NCBI RefSeq assembly: GCF_052055585.1
Contig: NZ_CP170485.1
Location: forward strand, 372,001-436,000
Length of the DNA stretch: 64,000 bases
Reading direction: 5' to 3'
From: Oceanicaulis sp052055585
GTDB lineage: Bacteria > Pseudomonadota > Alphaproteobacteria > Caulobacterales > Maricaulaceae
This document shows, piece after piece, positions 35,472 through 44,454 of the stretch (positions are counted from its first letter, which is position 1; every line of letters begins with the position of its first letter). The notes beneath the pieces are model-generated. The model had not been told where the DNA came from and made no database searches. It saw only the letters and a program-made list of their open reading frames with translations. A program made the position numbers and the translations under genes.

Positions 35472-36299
35472 ATGCGTCAGGCCCTGGGGTTCATCCTCTC
35501 CCTGTGCATTCATGCAGGGCTGATTGCGAGCGCGCTGATCGCGTTTCCGCATACGCGGCGTTTGACCGAAGAGCTGACCTATGTGCCCGTCGAGCTGGTG
35601 ACGCTGGCGCGCGAGACGAATGTGCGCGCCGCCCGTCCCGAGCCGGAGCCTGAACCCGAAGAGGTCATCGAAACGCCTGCGCCGCAACCTGCTCCAGAGC
35701 CGGAGCCGGAGCCCGTGCAGCCTGAAGCCCAGCCGGAAGTCATTCCGCCTGCGCCTCAGGACGAGCCGGAGCCCGAACCCGAACCCACGCCGCCGGAGCC
35801 TGAACCCGAACCTGAGCCGGAACCCGAGCCGGTCCCGCAGCCCCGTCCGCGCGAGCCTGAACCGCGTCAGGAATCCCTCGATCTCAACGCGCTGTCCCAG
35901 CTTGTGGACCGCTCGCGCGATAACGCCGCCCCGCAAGGTCAGGCCGAAACGGGCGAGCAGCGCAACAGCGTCGGCGCAGGCACGGACATGACCGCCAGCC
36001 TGTCGGCGATGGCGGCGTCTCATATCAGTCGCTGCATTCGCTCGAACGCGGACGCGCCGGCCAGTATGGACCTTCGCGTCGCCATGGAAGTGCGGCTGGA
36101 GCGCAATGGACGCCTGTCGGTTCCGCCGCGTCTGATCGACGAAGCGCGCATCATGAATTCGCCCAATTCCTTCCTGAGAGTGGCGGGTGAACGAGCCTTG
36201 CGCGGCGCGATCGAATGCCAGCCCTATCCTCTGCCCCCCGAGCATTACGCCCAGTGGCGCGTGCTCCGGGTTAATGTCGACACCCAACGTAATCGCTGA
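35472..36299 (+). CDS. tolA: Tol-Pal envelope-spanning protein TolA
   Basis: 275 residues. Anchor LGFILSLCIHAGLIASALIAF carries the SxxxH motif that contacts TolQ. Residues about 55-140 are a Pro/Glu linker of EPEPEPE type, acidic rather than the Lys/Ala helix of E. coli TolA. The C-terminal domain (from about residue 175: LSAMAASHISRCIRSNADAP through CQPYPLPPEHYAQW) with two Cys is the TolA domain III that contacts TolB/Pal. The proline-rich linker probably makes an extended polyproline rod. Confidence 0.93.
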   Translation: MRQALGFILSLCIHAGLIASALIAFPHTRRLTEELTYVPVELVTLARETNVRAARPEPEPEPEEVIETPAPQPAPEPEPEPVQPEAQPEVIPPAPQDEPEPEPEPTPPEPEPEPEPEPEPVPQPRPREPEPRQESLDLNALSQLVDRSRDNAAPQGQAETGEQRNSVGAGTDMTASLSAMAASHISRCIRSNADAPASMDLRVAMEVRLERNGRLSVPPRLIDEARIMNSPNSFLRVAGERALRGAIECQPYPLPPEHYAQWRVLRVNVDTQRNR

Positions 36300-36328
36300 T
36301 CCTCCGTCCGAAACCCGGGAGCTTCTCC

Positions 36329-37675
36329 ATGACCGTCCTGCGCTACCTCTTTGCACCGATCCTCGCCCTGATCGTGATAGCCGGCTCGGCCTTTGCGCAA
36401 ACTCCGCTTGTTGTGGACGTGACCGAAGGCACGCTGGACCCGACCCCGATCGCCATTCCCGACTTCATGGGCGACGACAATCGCGAAGCCGAGATCGGCG
36501 CGGACATCTCCCGTGTGATCAGCAACAATCTCGAGACCTCGGGCCTGTTCGCTCCGGTCGATCCCGAGGCGTTCATCGAGGACATCTCAGACATCAATCT
36601 GCGCCCGCGCTTTGGCGACTGGCGCGTGATCAACGCCTCCGCGCTGCTGGTGGGCGAGGTGACGATTGACGAGAATGACCGCATGCTCGTGGCCTTCCGC
36701 CTGTGGGACGCCAATACCGAACAGCAGATGCAGGGCCTGCAGTTCGTGACGTCTCCAGACAACTGGCGCCGCATCGCTCACAAGGTGTCGGACGCCGTCT
36801 ATGAGCGTCTGACCGGTGAGAGCGGCTATTTCGACACCCGCATCGTCTATGTCTCCGAGGGCAATGGCCCCAATAACGAGCCGATCCGTCGTCTGGCGGT
36901 GATGGATCAGGATGGCGCCAACCCGTCCTTCCTGACCGACCGGTCCTATATGGCGCTCTTGCCGAACTATTCGCCGAGCGCCCAGCAGATCACCTATGTG
37001 TCCTTCCGTGACGGTCGCGCGACCTCCTACCTGTACGACCTTGAGACGGGCCGTCAGGAAGCGCTGTTTGACACCGGCCCCTCGCTCGCCAGCGAAGGCC
37101 AGTCCCTGTCCGCGCGCTTCCATCCCAATGGTCGCGAGCTGGTGGTGTCCGCCGAGCGCCATAGCGGGCATGACCTGTTCAAGTTTGATCTGCGCTCGCG
37201 CACCCTGCGCCAGCTCACAACCCACCCCGCCGATGATGTGGAGCCTTCCTATGCGCCGACCGGCGAGCAGGTGGTGTTCTCGTCTTCTCGCGGCGGGCAA
37301 TCTCAATTGTACGTGATGAACGCAGACGGGACCGACCCGCAGCGGATCACGTTTGGCGAAGGCCGCTACACCACTCCGGTCTGGAGTCCGCGTGGCGACC
37401 TGATCGCCTTTACCAAACAGCGCAATGGCCAGTTCATGCTGGGCGTTGTGGCTGCGGACGGCTCGGGCGAAGAACGTATCCTGTATGAAGGTTACTTCGT
37501 GGATACGCCCGCCTGGTCGCCCAATGGCCGTGTGTTGTTGTTCACACGCGGCGACAGAACGCGCGAAGGGACGACGTATTCGATCTGGAGCATCGATTTG
37601 GCGGGCTTCAATCTGCGCCGTTTGCCGACGCAGGGGCAAGCGAGTGATCCGGCTTGGTCGCCCTTGATCGACTGA
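36329..37675 (+). CDS. tolB: Tol-Pal periplasmic beta-propeller TolB
   Basis: 448 residues. Signal peptide with cleavage after AGSAFAQ (about residue 24); N-terminal domain ISRVISNNLETSGLFAPVDPEAF; then six propeller repeats with LSPSG/SPDG-like turns (YSPSAQQITYVSFRDG, ARFHPNGRELVVSAER, YAPTGEQVVFSSSRGG, WSPRGDLIAFTK, WSPNGRVLLFTRG). It binds Pal and TolA in the periplasm. Ends in the WSPLID propeller blade. Confidence 0.96.
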   Translation: MTVLRYLFAPILALIVIAGSAFAQTPLVVDVTEGTLDPTPIAIPDFMGDDNREAEIGADISRVISNNLETSGLFAPVDPEAFIEDISDINLRPRFGDWRVINASALLVGEVTIDENDRMLVAFRLWDANTEQQMQGLQFVTSPDNWRRIAHKVSDAVYERLTGESGYFDTRIVYVSEGNGPNNEPIRRLAVMDQDGANPSFLTDRSYMALLPNYSPSAQQITYVSFRDGRATSYLYDLETGRQEALFDTGPSLASEGQSLSARFHPNGRELVVSAERHSGHDLFKFDLRSRTLRQLTTHPADDVEPSYAPTGEQVVFSSSRGGQSQLYVMNADGTDPQRITFGEGRYTTPVWSPRGDLIAFTKQRNGQFMLGVVAADGSGEERILYEGYFVDTPAWSPNGRVLLFTRGDRTREGTTYSIWSIDLAGFNLRRLPTQGQASDPAWSPLID

Positions 37676-37811
37676 GCTTAGCTCGGCTAATGTCATCACC
37701 GAGGTGCGCGTTTTGGGGATTTTTTGGGGGTGTGAAGCGCGCCCATTCTGATAGCATCCACACCGATTTGCCTATGCAGAGTCACATAGGCTTGGAGAGG
37801 ACGACCTTATT

Positions 37812-38327
37812 ATGAAACGCCTGTCTATTCTTGCCGCTCTGGCGCTCAGCGCTTCGCTGGCCGCCTGCGCCTCGCAGCCTGAGCCGTACACGCCGGAGCC
37901 TCAGCCGGATCCGGGTCCTGTCGTTGAGCAGAACCCTGAACCGCAAGGCCCGATCCCGGGTTCGGTGGAAGATTTTGAAGTGAATGCGGGCGACCGCGTC
38001 TTCTTCGCGCTGGACCAGCACACGCTGTCCAACGAAGCCCGCACGACCCTGCGTCGTCAGGCCGCCTGGCTGGCGTCCTATCCGGGCGCCCGCATCCTGA
38101 TCGCCGGCAACTGCGATGAACGCGGCACCCGTGAATACAACCTGGCTCTGGGCGCACGCCGCGCCAACGCCGCTCGCGACTTCCTGGTCAGCCAGGGTGT
38201 GGATCCGTCCCGCATCTCCACCGTGTCCTACGGTAAAGAGCGTCCGGTCTGCAACCAGTCCTCCGAGCAGTGCTGGGCGACCAACCGGAACGCCATGACC
38301 GTCATCCAGTCGGGCGCTGTCTCCTAG
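37812..38327 (+). CDS. pal: Peptidoglycan-associated lipoprotein Pal
   Basis: 171 residues. Lipoprotein signal MKRLSILAALALSASLAAC (lipobox LAAC), Pro/Glu/Gln linker, then the OmpA-type domain: VFFALDQHTLSNEARTTL, ILIAGNCDERGTREYNLALG and RANAARDFLVSQGVD, with the DAP-binding Asp and Arg. Anchors the outer membrane to peptidoglycan. Upstream 136-nt gap has a CCTATG/CATAGG hairpin (37773-37792) and probably a separate promoter; a strong terminator follows, so pal can be made on its own transcript. Confidence 0.96.
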   Translation: MKRLSILAALALSASLAACASQPEPYTPEPQPDPGPVVEQNPEPQGPIPGSVEDFEVNAGDRVFFALDQHTLSNEARTTLRRQAAWLASYPGARILIAGNCDERGTREYNLALGARRANAARDFLVSQGVDPSRISTVSYGKERPVCNQSSEQCWATNRNAMTVIQSGAVS

Positions 38328-38355
38328 GAGCAGCCCTGAAAAGGATTGATCAGAC

Positions 38356-38387
38356 CGCCCGCAAGGTTCATCCTTGCGGGCGTTTCT
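38356..38387 (+). terminator. Rho-independent terminator after pal
   Basis: CGCCCGCAAGG (38356-38366) and CCTTGCGGGCG (38372-38382) form a perfect 11-bp stem with loop TTCAT, followed by TTTCTGCTT. It stands 28 nt after the pal stop. Confidence 0.85.
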
Positions 38388-38405
38388 GCTTGAGGGGGCA
38401 GCACA

Positions 38406-38882
38406 ATGATCATCCGTCTTTTCATGGGGCTTATCGTGGCCCCGATCGCAGCTATTGGCGCGCTCTACGGCCTGTCCATGGTGGTGGAGTCGACGCCGGG
38501 CGTTTACGGCGCTCTGCAAGACGAGCCTGCGCCGGCCGGGGACGACACTCTCTCCGAACCTGGTGATGAGACGATGGGCGAGCCGCCGCTTGCACTGCCC
38601 TATGACGCGGGCGGGGCTGCGGCGTTTCTGGCGACGCTGTTTGAGGGGGATGAACCCTATTGGCTGGACGGTGCGGACAGTCGCGCTGATCTCGCCAGCG
38701 TCTCGGCGCAAATCGCCCAGCCGGGTTCTGGCGGCGAGGCGGAGTGTACGCCCAGCCATGTCCAGCTGCACTGCACGCTGCGTCTGCAGGACGGGTACGG
38801 CTATGGCTTCGCCCTGCAAAACCGTGAGGGTGAGGGCTGGACCGTCGTGGACGACGACGTCCGTCTGCTCAACAATTCCTGA
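38406..38882 (+). CDS. Hypothetical single-pass membrane protein between pal and cpoB
   Basis: 158 residues. An N-terminal membrane segment (FMGLIVAPIAAIGALYGLSM) followed by an acidic Pro/Glu/Asp stretch and a small C-terminal domain with two Cys (ECTPSHVQLHCTLRLQDGYGYGFALQ). The anchor lacks a lipobox and could be an uncleaved signal. It lies after the pal terminator and before cpoB, with its own probable promoter upstream. No recognised family. Its placement suggests an envelope role with the Tol-Pal system, but that is inference. Confidence 0.75.
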   Translation: MIIRLFMGLIVAPIAAIGALYGLSMVVESTPGVYGALQDEPAPAGDDTLSEPGDETMGEPPLALPYDAGGAAAFLATLFEGDEPYWLDGADSRADLASVSAQIAQPGSGGEAECTPSHVQLHCTLRLQDGYGYGFALQNREGEGWTVVDDDVRLLNNS

Positions 38883-38957
38883 CTTCGCCTTGATTTTGCC
38901 GTTTGCTCGACGACACTAGCGCTCAAACGTCTGAGCCGCTGAACAGGACCCGTGCGT

Positions 38958-39923
38958 ATGACTCGTCTCGTTTTGATCTCCCTGTCCGCCCTGGGCCTTC
39001 TGGCCGCCCTGGCCGCATCTCCCGCCGAGGCGCAATCGCGTCGGGAGCTGGCCGCACGGCTGGATGCGGTCGAGGCGAGGTTGGCCCAGGTCGAGACCCG
39101 CGCGCTGCAAGGCGATCCGGTGGCGGAAACCCTGATGATGCGGGTGGATGATCTGGAACGTCAGCAGCGCGTGCAGACCGGCGAGATCGAACGCCTGAAC
39201 TTCGAGAACCGTCGCCTGCGTCAGGAGCTCGAGCAGCTGGGCGTGAATGTGGATCGTCTGTTCTCAGGCGGTTCGGCCTATGACGCCGGCAATGGTCAGG
39301 CCGCTTCGGGCGGGGATCCATTGTCGCTGGGCGGTCCGTCCGACCTGCTCACCTCTGACGAAATCGATGAGAGCGATCCTTACGCGCAGGCGCGCGCTTC
39401 AACCGTGCAGCCGCTGGGCGCCTCGGGTCAGCAGACCGCACCGCGGGGCCCGTCCCTTGATACGCGTTCCCAGAGCGGGGCGCAGGCTCAGCTCAATGCC
39501 GATGTGAGTTCGCTTGCGGCGCCGCCCGAGCCGGTGATGGATGCGGACACCCTGTTCGAGACCGCCAATGCCCGTCTTCTGGATGGCGATTTCGGCGGTG
39601 CGCGCGAGCTTCTGCGCGACTTCACCCAGACCTATCCTGAAGACCAAAAAGTCGGCCAGGCCTGGTACTGGCTGGGTGAGACCCATTTCATCAATGGCGA
39701 TTTCCAGGATGCGGCGGATTCCTATATCGCCTCTCTGCAGGAAGATCGTCAGGGGCCGCGCGCTCCGGACGCCCTGGTCCGTCTGGGCGCCTCTCTGGCC
39801 GCACTGGGCGAGACGAACCGCGCCTGCCAGGTGCTGGCGACCTTCCCGTCCGAATTCCCGCGTGCGGGTGAAGACGCCCGGCGCAAGGCCCAGCGCGAGA
39901 CCTCCCGGATCGGCTGTCGCTAG
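38958..39923 (+). CDS. cpoB: Cell division coordinator CpoB (YbgF)
   Basis: About 321 residues. Signal peptide MTRLVLISLSALGLLAALAASPAEAQ; N-terminal coiled coil (RRELAARLDAVEARLAQVE and following Leu/Glu heptads); low-complexity linker (about 120-185); C-terminal TPR region from ADTLFETANARLLDGDFGGARELL through ALVRLGASLAALGETNRACQVL. It links peptidoglycan synthesis with Tol-Pal constriction. AGGA lies 9 nt before the ATG at 38958; the GTG at 38952 is too close to it. Confidence 0.92.
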   Translation: MTRLVLISLSALGLLAALAASPAEAQSRRELAARLDAVEARLAQVETRALQGDPVAETLMMRVDDLERQQRVQTGEIERLNFENRRLRQELEQLGVNVDRLFSGGSAYDAGNGQAASGGDPLSLGGPSDLLTSDEIDESDPYAQARASTVQPLGASGQQTAPRGPSLDTRSQSGAQAQLNADVSSLAAPPEPVMDADTLFETANARLLDGDFGGARELLRDFTQTYPEDQKVGQAWYWLGETHFINGDFQDAADSYIASLQEDRQGPRAPDALVRLGASLAALGETNRACQVLATFPSEFPRAGEDARRKAQRETSRIGCR

Positions 39924-39931
39924 AGGTCGGG

Positions 39932-41215
39932 GTGACTGACGCCCTCGCGCTCGGGTTTTCCGGAGGCGGAGATTCCACCGCGCTTCTGCACGCCTTGCGG
40001 GCGAGTTTTCCAGAAACGCTGCTGCATGCCCTGATCGTGGATCACGGCCTGCGTCCTGAAAGCGCGGAAGAAGCCGCAGACAGTGCTGATTATGCCCGTG
40101 ATCTGGGAGCGGAGCCGCACATCCTGCGCTGGTCGGCTCCGCGCAAGAACCAGGCTGCCGCGCGACAGGCGCGTCACACCTTGCTGGCCGGCGCCTGCGA
40201 AGGGCTGGGCGTCTCCCTTCTGTGCCTGGGTCACACGCTGGATGACCGGATCGAAACCCTGCGCATGCGGGCCAATCGCGAAGGCGGCTGGCGGACGCTG
40301 ACCGGGATGACGCCGCTTGATGCGTCGCCGGTCTGGCCAGAAGGGCGACATCTGATGGTTGCCCGACCACTGCTGGGGCTGAGACGCGAGCAATTGCGCA
40401 CCTATCTTGAACGCATTGGCGCGCGCTGGATTGATGATCCGTCCAATGACGACACGCAGTTTGAGCGCATCCGTTTGCGACAGGAGGCCTATCCGCCGGG
40501 CGGTCCAGCCGAACACGGCTTGCTGAGCCTGTCCGATCAGAGCCTGGACGCCGAGCGGCTCTTGCGCGGCGCGGCCTGGCGTCTGACCGAGCGGGCGGTC
40601 GAGATCACGCCCTGGGGCGGCGCGGTGCTGGATCGGGACAAGTTCACCCTGGCTGCACGGCCCATGGCGTTACGCGCGCTGGAAGCGGTGATGATGGCGG
40701 TGTCAGGCGAAGCCCGGACGCCGTCCCCTGATGGCGTCGAGGCCTGTCTTGATGCGCTGGAGCAGGGCGAGGCCCACACCCGGTCGGGCGTACTGCTGAC
40801 GGTGGAGGGGGTGATGGGGCGCGATCCGGGCGCTGTACTGGGTCGGGCCGATGGCGGCGCCGAGGCGTTGAGGCTCGAGCTTGAGGCGGGAGATGTCGCG
40901 CTGTTTGACGGGCGCTTCGAAATCCATGCCGATCAGGATTGCCGGGTGGAAGCCCTGGGGGACCGACCGGCGCCCGAGGGCGTTGAGCTGTCATCTGTGC
41001 CGGCGACGTTGCGGCAGTCCCTGACCTCGATCATTTCACCTCAAGGTGATGATATTCTGGCTTTACCCGGATTTAAGCCCGATGCGACTGACAATTGGCC
41101 GCTGCTTTGCATGCTCAGACTCAGGCGCTGGCTGCTTCCGTGCGAGGCTCCGGCGTGGTTTGATGGGGATAAATCTGCGGCGCATATCCGCGCAGCACTG
41201 GCGAAACCGGCCTGA
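39932..41215 (+). CDS. tilS: tRNA(Ile)-lysidine synthase TilS
   Basis: 427 residues, GTG start 8 nt after cpoB. ATP-pyrophosphatase P-loop LGFSGGGDSTALLHAL, VDHGLRPESAEEA and LLCLGHTLDDRIETLRMR are the lysidine synthase motifs; the C-terminal TilS domain ends DNWPLLCMLRLRRWL. It makes lysidine at position 34 of the AUA-reading tRNA. Directly precedes ftsH as in many proteobacteria. Confidence 0.95.
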   Translation: MTDALALGFSGGGDSTALLHALRASFPETLLHALIVDHGLRPESAEEAADSADYARDLGAEPHILRWSAPRKNQAAARQARHTLLAGACEGLGVSLLCLGHTLDDRIETLRMRANREGGWRTLTGMTPLDASPVWPEGRHLMVARPLLGLRREQLRTYLERIGARWIDDPSNDDTQFERIRLRQEAYPPGGPAEHGLLSLSDQSLDAERLLRGAAWRLTERAVEITPWGGAVLDRDKFTLAARPMALRALEAVMMAVSGEARTPSPDGVEACLDALEQGEAHTRSGVLLTVEGVMGRDPGAVLGRADGGAEALRLELEAGDVALFDGRFEIHADQDCRVEALGDRPAPEGVELSSVPATLRQSLTSIISPQGDDILALPGFKPDATDNWPLLCMLRLRRWLLPCEAPAWFDGDKSAAHIRAALAKPA

Positions 41216-41298
41216 CGCCCCAATATCAGGCATGACGAAATGACGACAGCCTCAGATGCGCGCCCGGTCGAAGGCGGCGCGGACAAGGACACAGACGG

Positions 41299-43230
41299 AT
41301 GAATATGCGCAATATCCTGGTTTGGGCGATCTTGCTGGTGCTGCTGCTGGCCCTGTTCAACATGCTTCAGGGACCCAGCCAGACCGCGCCATCGAACGAG
41401 ATCAACTATTCCCAGTTCATGAACCAGGTCGAGAGCGGTCAGGTCAGTGCGGTCACCATTCAGGGCGACACGATCACCGGCCAGACTACGGGCGGCGCCA
41501 CCTTCCGCACGACGGTGCCCGAAGATGAGAACGTCACTCCGGCTCTGCGCGCCGCCGATGTGGACATCACCGCCCAGCCCCCGAACGAGGGCGGCATCAG
41601 CCCGCTGGGCATCCTGATCAACTGGTTCCCGATGCTGCTGCTCATCGGCGTTTGGATTTTCTTCATGCGTCAGATGCAGGGCGGCGGTCGCGGCGCCATG
41701 GGCTTTGGCAAGTCCAAGGCGAAACTGCTGACCGAAAAGACCGGCCGGGTCACCTTTGACGATGTGGCCGGCATTGATGAGGCCAAGGAAGAGCTTCAGG
41801 AGATCGTTGAGTTCCTGAAAGACCCTTCCAAGTTTCAGCGTCTGGGCGGCAAGATTCCCAAGGGCGCCCTGCTGGTGGGCCCTCCGGGCACGGGTAAGAC
41901 GCTGACCGCGCGCGCTGTTGCGGGCGAGGCGGGCGTGCCCTTCTTCACCATTTCCGGTTCGGATTTCGTGGAAATGTTCGTGGGCGTCGGCGCATCGCGT
42001 GTGCGCGACATGTTCGAACAGGCCAAGAAAAACGCGCCCTGCATCATCTTCATCGACGAGATTGATGCGGTAGGTCGTTCGCGCGGCGCCGGTCTTGGCG
42101 GCGGCAATGACGAACGCGAGCAGACCCTCAACCAGCTGCTGGTGGAGATGGACGGGTTTGAGGCCAATGAAGGCATCATCCTGATCGCCGCCACCAACCG
42201 TCCGGACGTTCTCGACCCGGCGCTGCTGCGTCCGGGCCGCTTTGACCGTCAGGTCGTGGTGCCGAACCCGGATATCACGGGCCGCGAGAAGATTCTCAAA
42301 GTGCATATGCGCGATGTGCCGCTGGCTGACGATGTGGATCCGAAAGTCATTGCGCGCGGCACGCCGGGCTTCTCCGGCGCGGATCTCGCAAACCTTGTGA
42401 ACGAGGCGGCGCTTCTGGCCGCGCGTCGCAACAAGCGCATGGTGTCCATGGCCGAGTTCGAGGACTCCAAGGACAAGGTCATGATGGGCCCCGAGCGGCG
42501 CACCATGGTGATGACCGAGAAAGAGCGCACGCTGACCGCCTATCACGAGTCCGGCCACGCCATCGTGGCGCTGAACGTGCCGGCGGCGGACCCGGTTCAC
42601 AAGGCGACGATCATTCCGCGCGGTCGCGCGCTGGGCATGGTCATGCAGCTGCCTGAAACCGACAAGATGTCGATGACCCATCAGGAGATGACCTCGCGTC
42701 TCGCCATCATGATGGGCGGCCGGGTGGCTGAAGAGCTGAAATTCGGCAAGGAGAATGTGACCTCCGGCGCCGCCAGCGACATCAAGCAGGCGACCCGTCT
42801 GGCTCGCGCAATGGTCACCCAATGGGGCTTCTCTGAAGAGATCGGCCCGGTGGACTACGGCGAGGATCAGGGCGAGGTGTTCCTGGGCCAGCAACTGGTG
42901 CAATCCTCTTCCATCTCCGCGGAAACCGCCGCCAAGATCGAGAAAGAGGTCAAGGCGCTGGTCGAGGGCGGTCTCAATGAGGCGCGTCGCATCCTGACCG
43001 AGAAGAAAGACGACTGGGTCAAGCTCTCCGAAGGTCTTTTGGAATACGAGACACTCTCGGGCCAGGAAATCATTGAGCTGCTTCAGGGCAATCCGCCGCA
43101 TCGCGACACTGATGTGCCGCCCAAGGCCGATGACGGAACTCCGCCGTCTGGCGCGCTGCCGGTCATCGATGATGACGAGGATGAAGCGTCAAACCCCGGC
43201 GGGCTTGAGCCCAAACCGGGCGGCGCCTGA
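41299..43230 (+). CDS. ftsH: ATP-dependent zinc metalloprotease FtsH
   Basis: 643 residues. Two membrane segments (ILVWAILLVLLLALFNML near residue 5 and ILINWFPMLLLIGVWIFFM near 98) enclose a periplasmic domain; AAA module with Walker A GPPGTGKTLTARAV and Walker B CIIFIDEIDAVGR, second region of homology ATNRPDVLDPALLRPGRFDRQ; zinc site TAYHESGHAIVALN; C-terminal acidic/Pro tail. Degrades unassembled membrane proteins and regulators such as RpoH and LpxC in other bacteria. Ended by a strong terminator. Confidence 0.97.
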   Translation: MNMRNILVWAILLVLLLALFNMLQGPSQTAPSNEINYSQFMNQVESGQVSAVTIQGDTITGQTTGGATFRTTVPEDENVTPALRAADVDITAQPPNEGGISPLGILINWFPMLLLIGVWIFFMRQMQGGGRGAMGFGKSKAKLLTEKTGRVTFDDVAGIDEAKEELQEIVEFLKDPSKFQRLGGKIPKGALLVGPPGTGKTLTARAVAGEAGVPFFTISGSDFVEMFVGVGASRVRDMFEQAKKNAPCIIFIDEIDAVGRSRGAGLGGGNDEREQTLNQLLVEMDGFEANEGIILIAATNRPDVLDPALLRPGRFDRQVVVPNPDITGREKILKVHMRDVPLADDVDPKVIARGTPGFSGADLANLVNEAALLAARRNKRMVSMAEFEDSKDKVMMGPERRTMVMTEKERTLTAYHESGHAIVALNVPAADPVHKATIIPRGRALGMVMQLPETDKMSMTHQEMTSRLAIMMGGRVAEELKFGKENVTSGAASDIKQATRLARAMVTQWGFSEEIGPVDYGEDQGEVFLGQQLVQSSSISAETAAKIEKEVKALVEGGLNEARRILTEKKDDWVKLSEGLLEYETLSGQEIIELLQGNPPHRDTDVPPKADDGTPPSGALPVIDDDEDEASNPGGLEPKPGGA

Positions 43231-43252
43231 TCAAGGCTCCATCGTTACAGAA

Positions 43253-43284
43253 AAAGCCCCGCGTCAGAGATGACGCGGGGCTTT
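43253..43284. terminator. Bidirectional terminator after ftsH
   Basis: AAAGCCCCGCGTCA (43253-43266) and TGACGCGGGGCTTT (43271-43284) form a perfect 14-bp stem with a GAGA tetraloop. The A/T ends give a T-tract on both strands, fitting the convergent ftsH and 43305 genes. Confidence 0.88.
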
Positions 43285-43304
43285 GAGTGTCTGGGGACAG
43301 GTCT

Positions 43305-44411
43305 TTAGCGTGCGATGCGCACGCCGTCCGCTTCTTCAAGCGCGGCGGTGACGCCCCAGCCGCCAAAGGTCTCCGAGACAGCGAATGTCAGGGTGTTCTC
43401 GCCATCTTGGAGGTTCAGCGGCACGGCTACATGTCGGGTGATGGTGCCGAGATAGCGGTAATCGCGGCTGCGCCAGTCATTGTTGCCGACGAACAGGCGC
43501 TCGCCATTCAGGAACACCTGCACCCGGTCCGAATATCCGAACCTGACCAGCGCGGTGCGGTCGCCATCGGCAATGAGCGAGGTTTCCGCCAGCACCGTAT
43601 CCCCCTCAGAATGACGGGTGACGCTGGCGAGGTTGGCGATGTCATTGTAGGCGACTGGCAGGTCGGTCCAGCGCGACCGGCTGGCGCGCAGGGTTTCAAT
43701 CGGGGTGTCGCCCAGTGCGTCCTCGCTGAACGGATCAGACACGCGCCAGGTCTCGACCAGATTGGCGACGGGCTCGGCCATCGGGCGTTCGGAGCGACCG
43801 ACGATTAGCGGGTTCGCCTGCGCCTCCACTTGCACATTGCGCACATAGCCCGACGCCACGCCATTGGGCGCCAGCTGCCAGAACCCGACCCAGCCCGAGC
43901 GATCCTCACGCTGCAGGTCCGGCACATGGTGGACCAGCTGGCCATCCATGAAGATGTCGGCCTTATTCTCGGCTACGACCACGCGCACATCCATCCAGCG
44001 GTTCAGGCCGTGATTGACCTGGCTGATGGCGTCGGGATCGGAGAAGACTTGCCACGCCGTCACATTGTCATGGGCGGGCGTATACTGCACGGAATCGGGC
44101 AGGTTGTTGAGGTGGTGACGGAAGTAGAACTTCTCCCAGTCGCCGACACCCTGACCGCGCCACAGAACGCCGGTATGACCCGGAGAACCGCTGATCGCCA
44201 TCTCGAAGCGGATTTCTCCGGTCTCGAACTGTGATCCATCGATCCAGATCACGCCGTCCCGGAAATGCAGCGCCTCACGGCCCAGAAACTCGGTTGTTTC
44301 CGCAAGGCCTGCTTCGATGCGCCAGCTCATCCCTTCAAATTGCAGGGTGTCCTGGGCGAAGGCGGGCGCGCTTATCACCGCGCACAGGGCGGCGGTCGTC
44401 ATCAATCTCAT
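43305..44411 (-). CDS. Exported protein with lectin/LamG-like domain, function unknown
   Basis: 368 residues. Signal peptide MRLMTTAALCAVISAPAFAQ. The first half (about 30-190) reads as a concanavalin-like jelly roll: FETGEIRFEMAISGSPGHTG, VLWRGQGVGDWEKFYFRHH, NRWMDVRVVVAENKADIFMDG, GWVGFWQL. The second half contains two short beta-rich stretches (VRFGYSDRVQVFLNGERLF and HVAVPLNLQDGENTLTFAV) like carbohydrate-binding beta-sandwiches. No catalytic residues recognised. GGAG precedes the ATG at 44411; an ATG at 44429 is also in frame. An AraC gene lies 43 nt upstream on the same strand. Confidence 0.8.
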   Translation of the reverse strand: MRLMTTAALCAVISAPAFAQDTLQFEGMSWRIEAGLAETTEFLGREALHFRDGVIWIDGSQFETGEIRFEMAISGSPGHTGVLWRGQGVGDWEKFYFRHHLNNLPDSVQYTPAHDNVTAWQVFSDPDAISQVNHGLNRWMDVRVVVAENKADIFMDGQLVHHVPDLQREDRSGWVGFWQLAPNGVASGYVRNVQVEAQANPLIVGRSERPMAEPVANLVETWRVSDPFSEDALGDTPIETLRASRSRWTDLPVAYNDIANLASVTRHSEGDTVLAETSLIADGDRTALVRFGYSDRVQVFLNGERLFVGNNDWRSRDYRYLGTITRHVAVPLNLQDGENTLTFAVSETFGGWGVTAALEEADGVRIAR

Positions 44412-44454
44412 GGTCTCAAGCTCCAGCAAAGGGACAGATGGCTTGAGACTGGTC

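Noticed and set aside
41041..43101. A 686-codon open frame on the minus strand across ftsH
   Set aside because: It mirrors the ftsH codons; third-position GC bias keeps antisense frames open. Its translation is His/Arg/Gly rich and has no domain.
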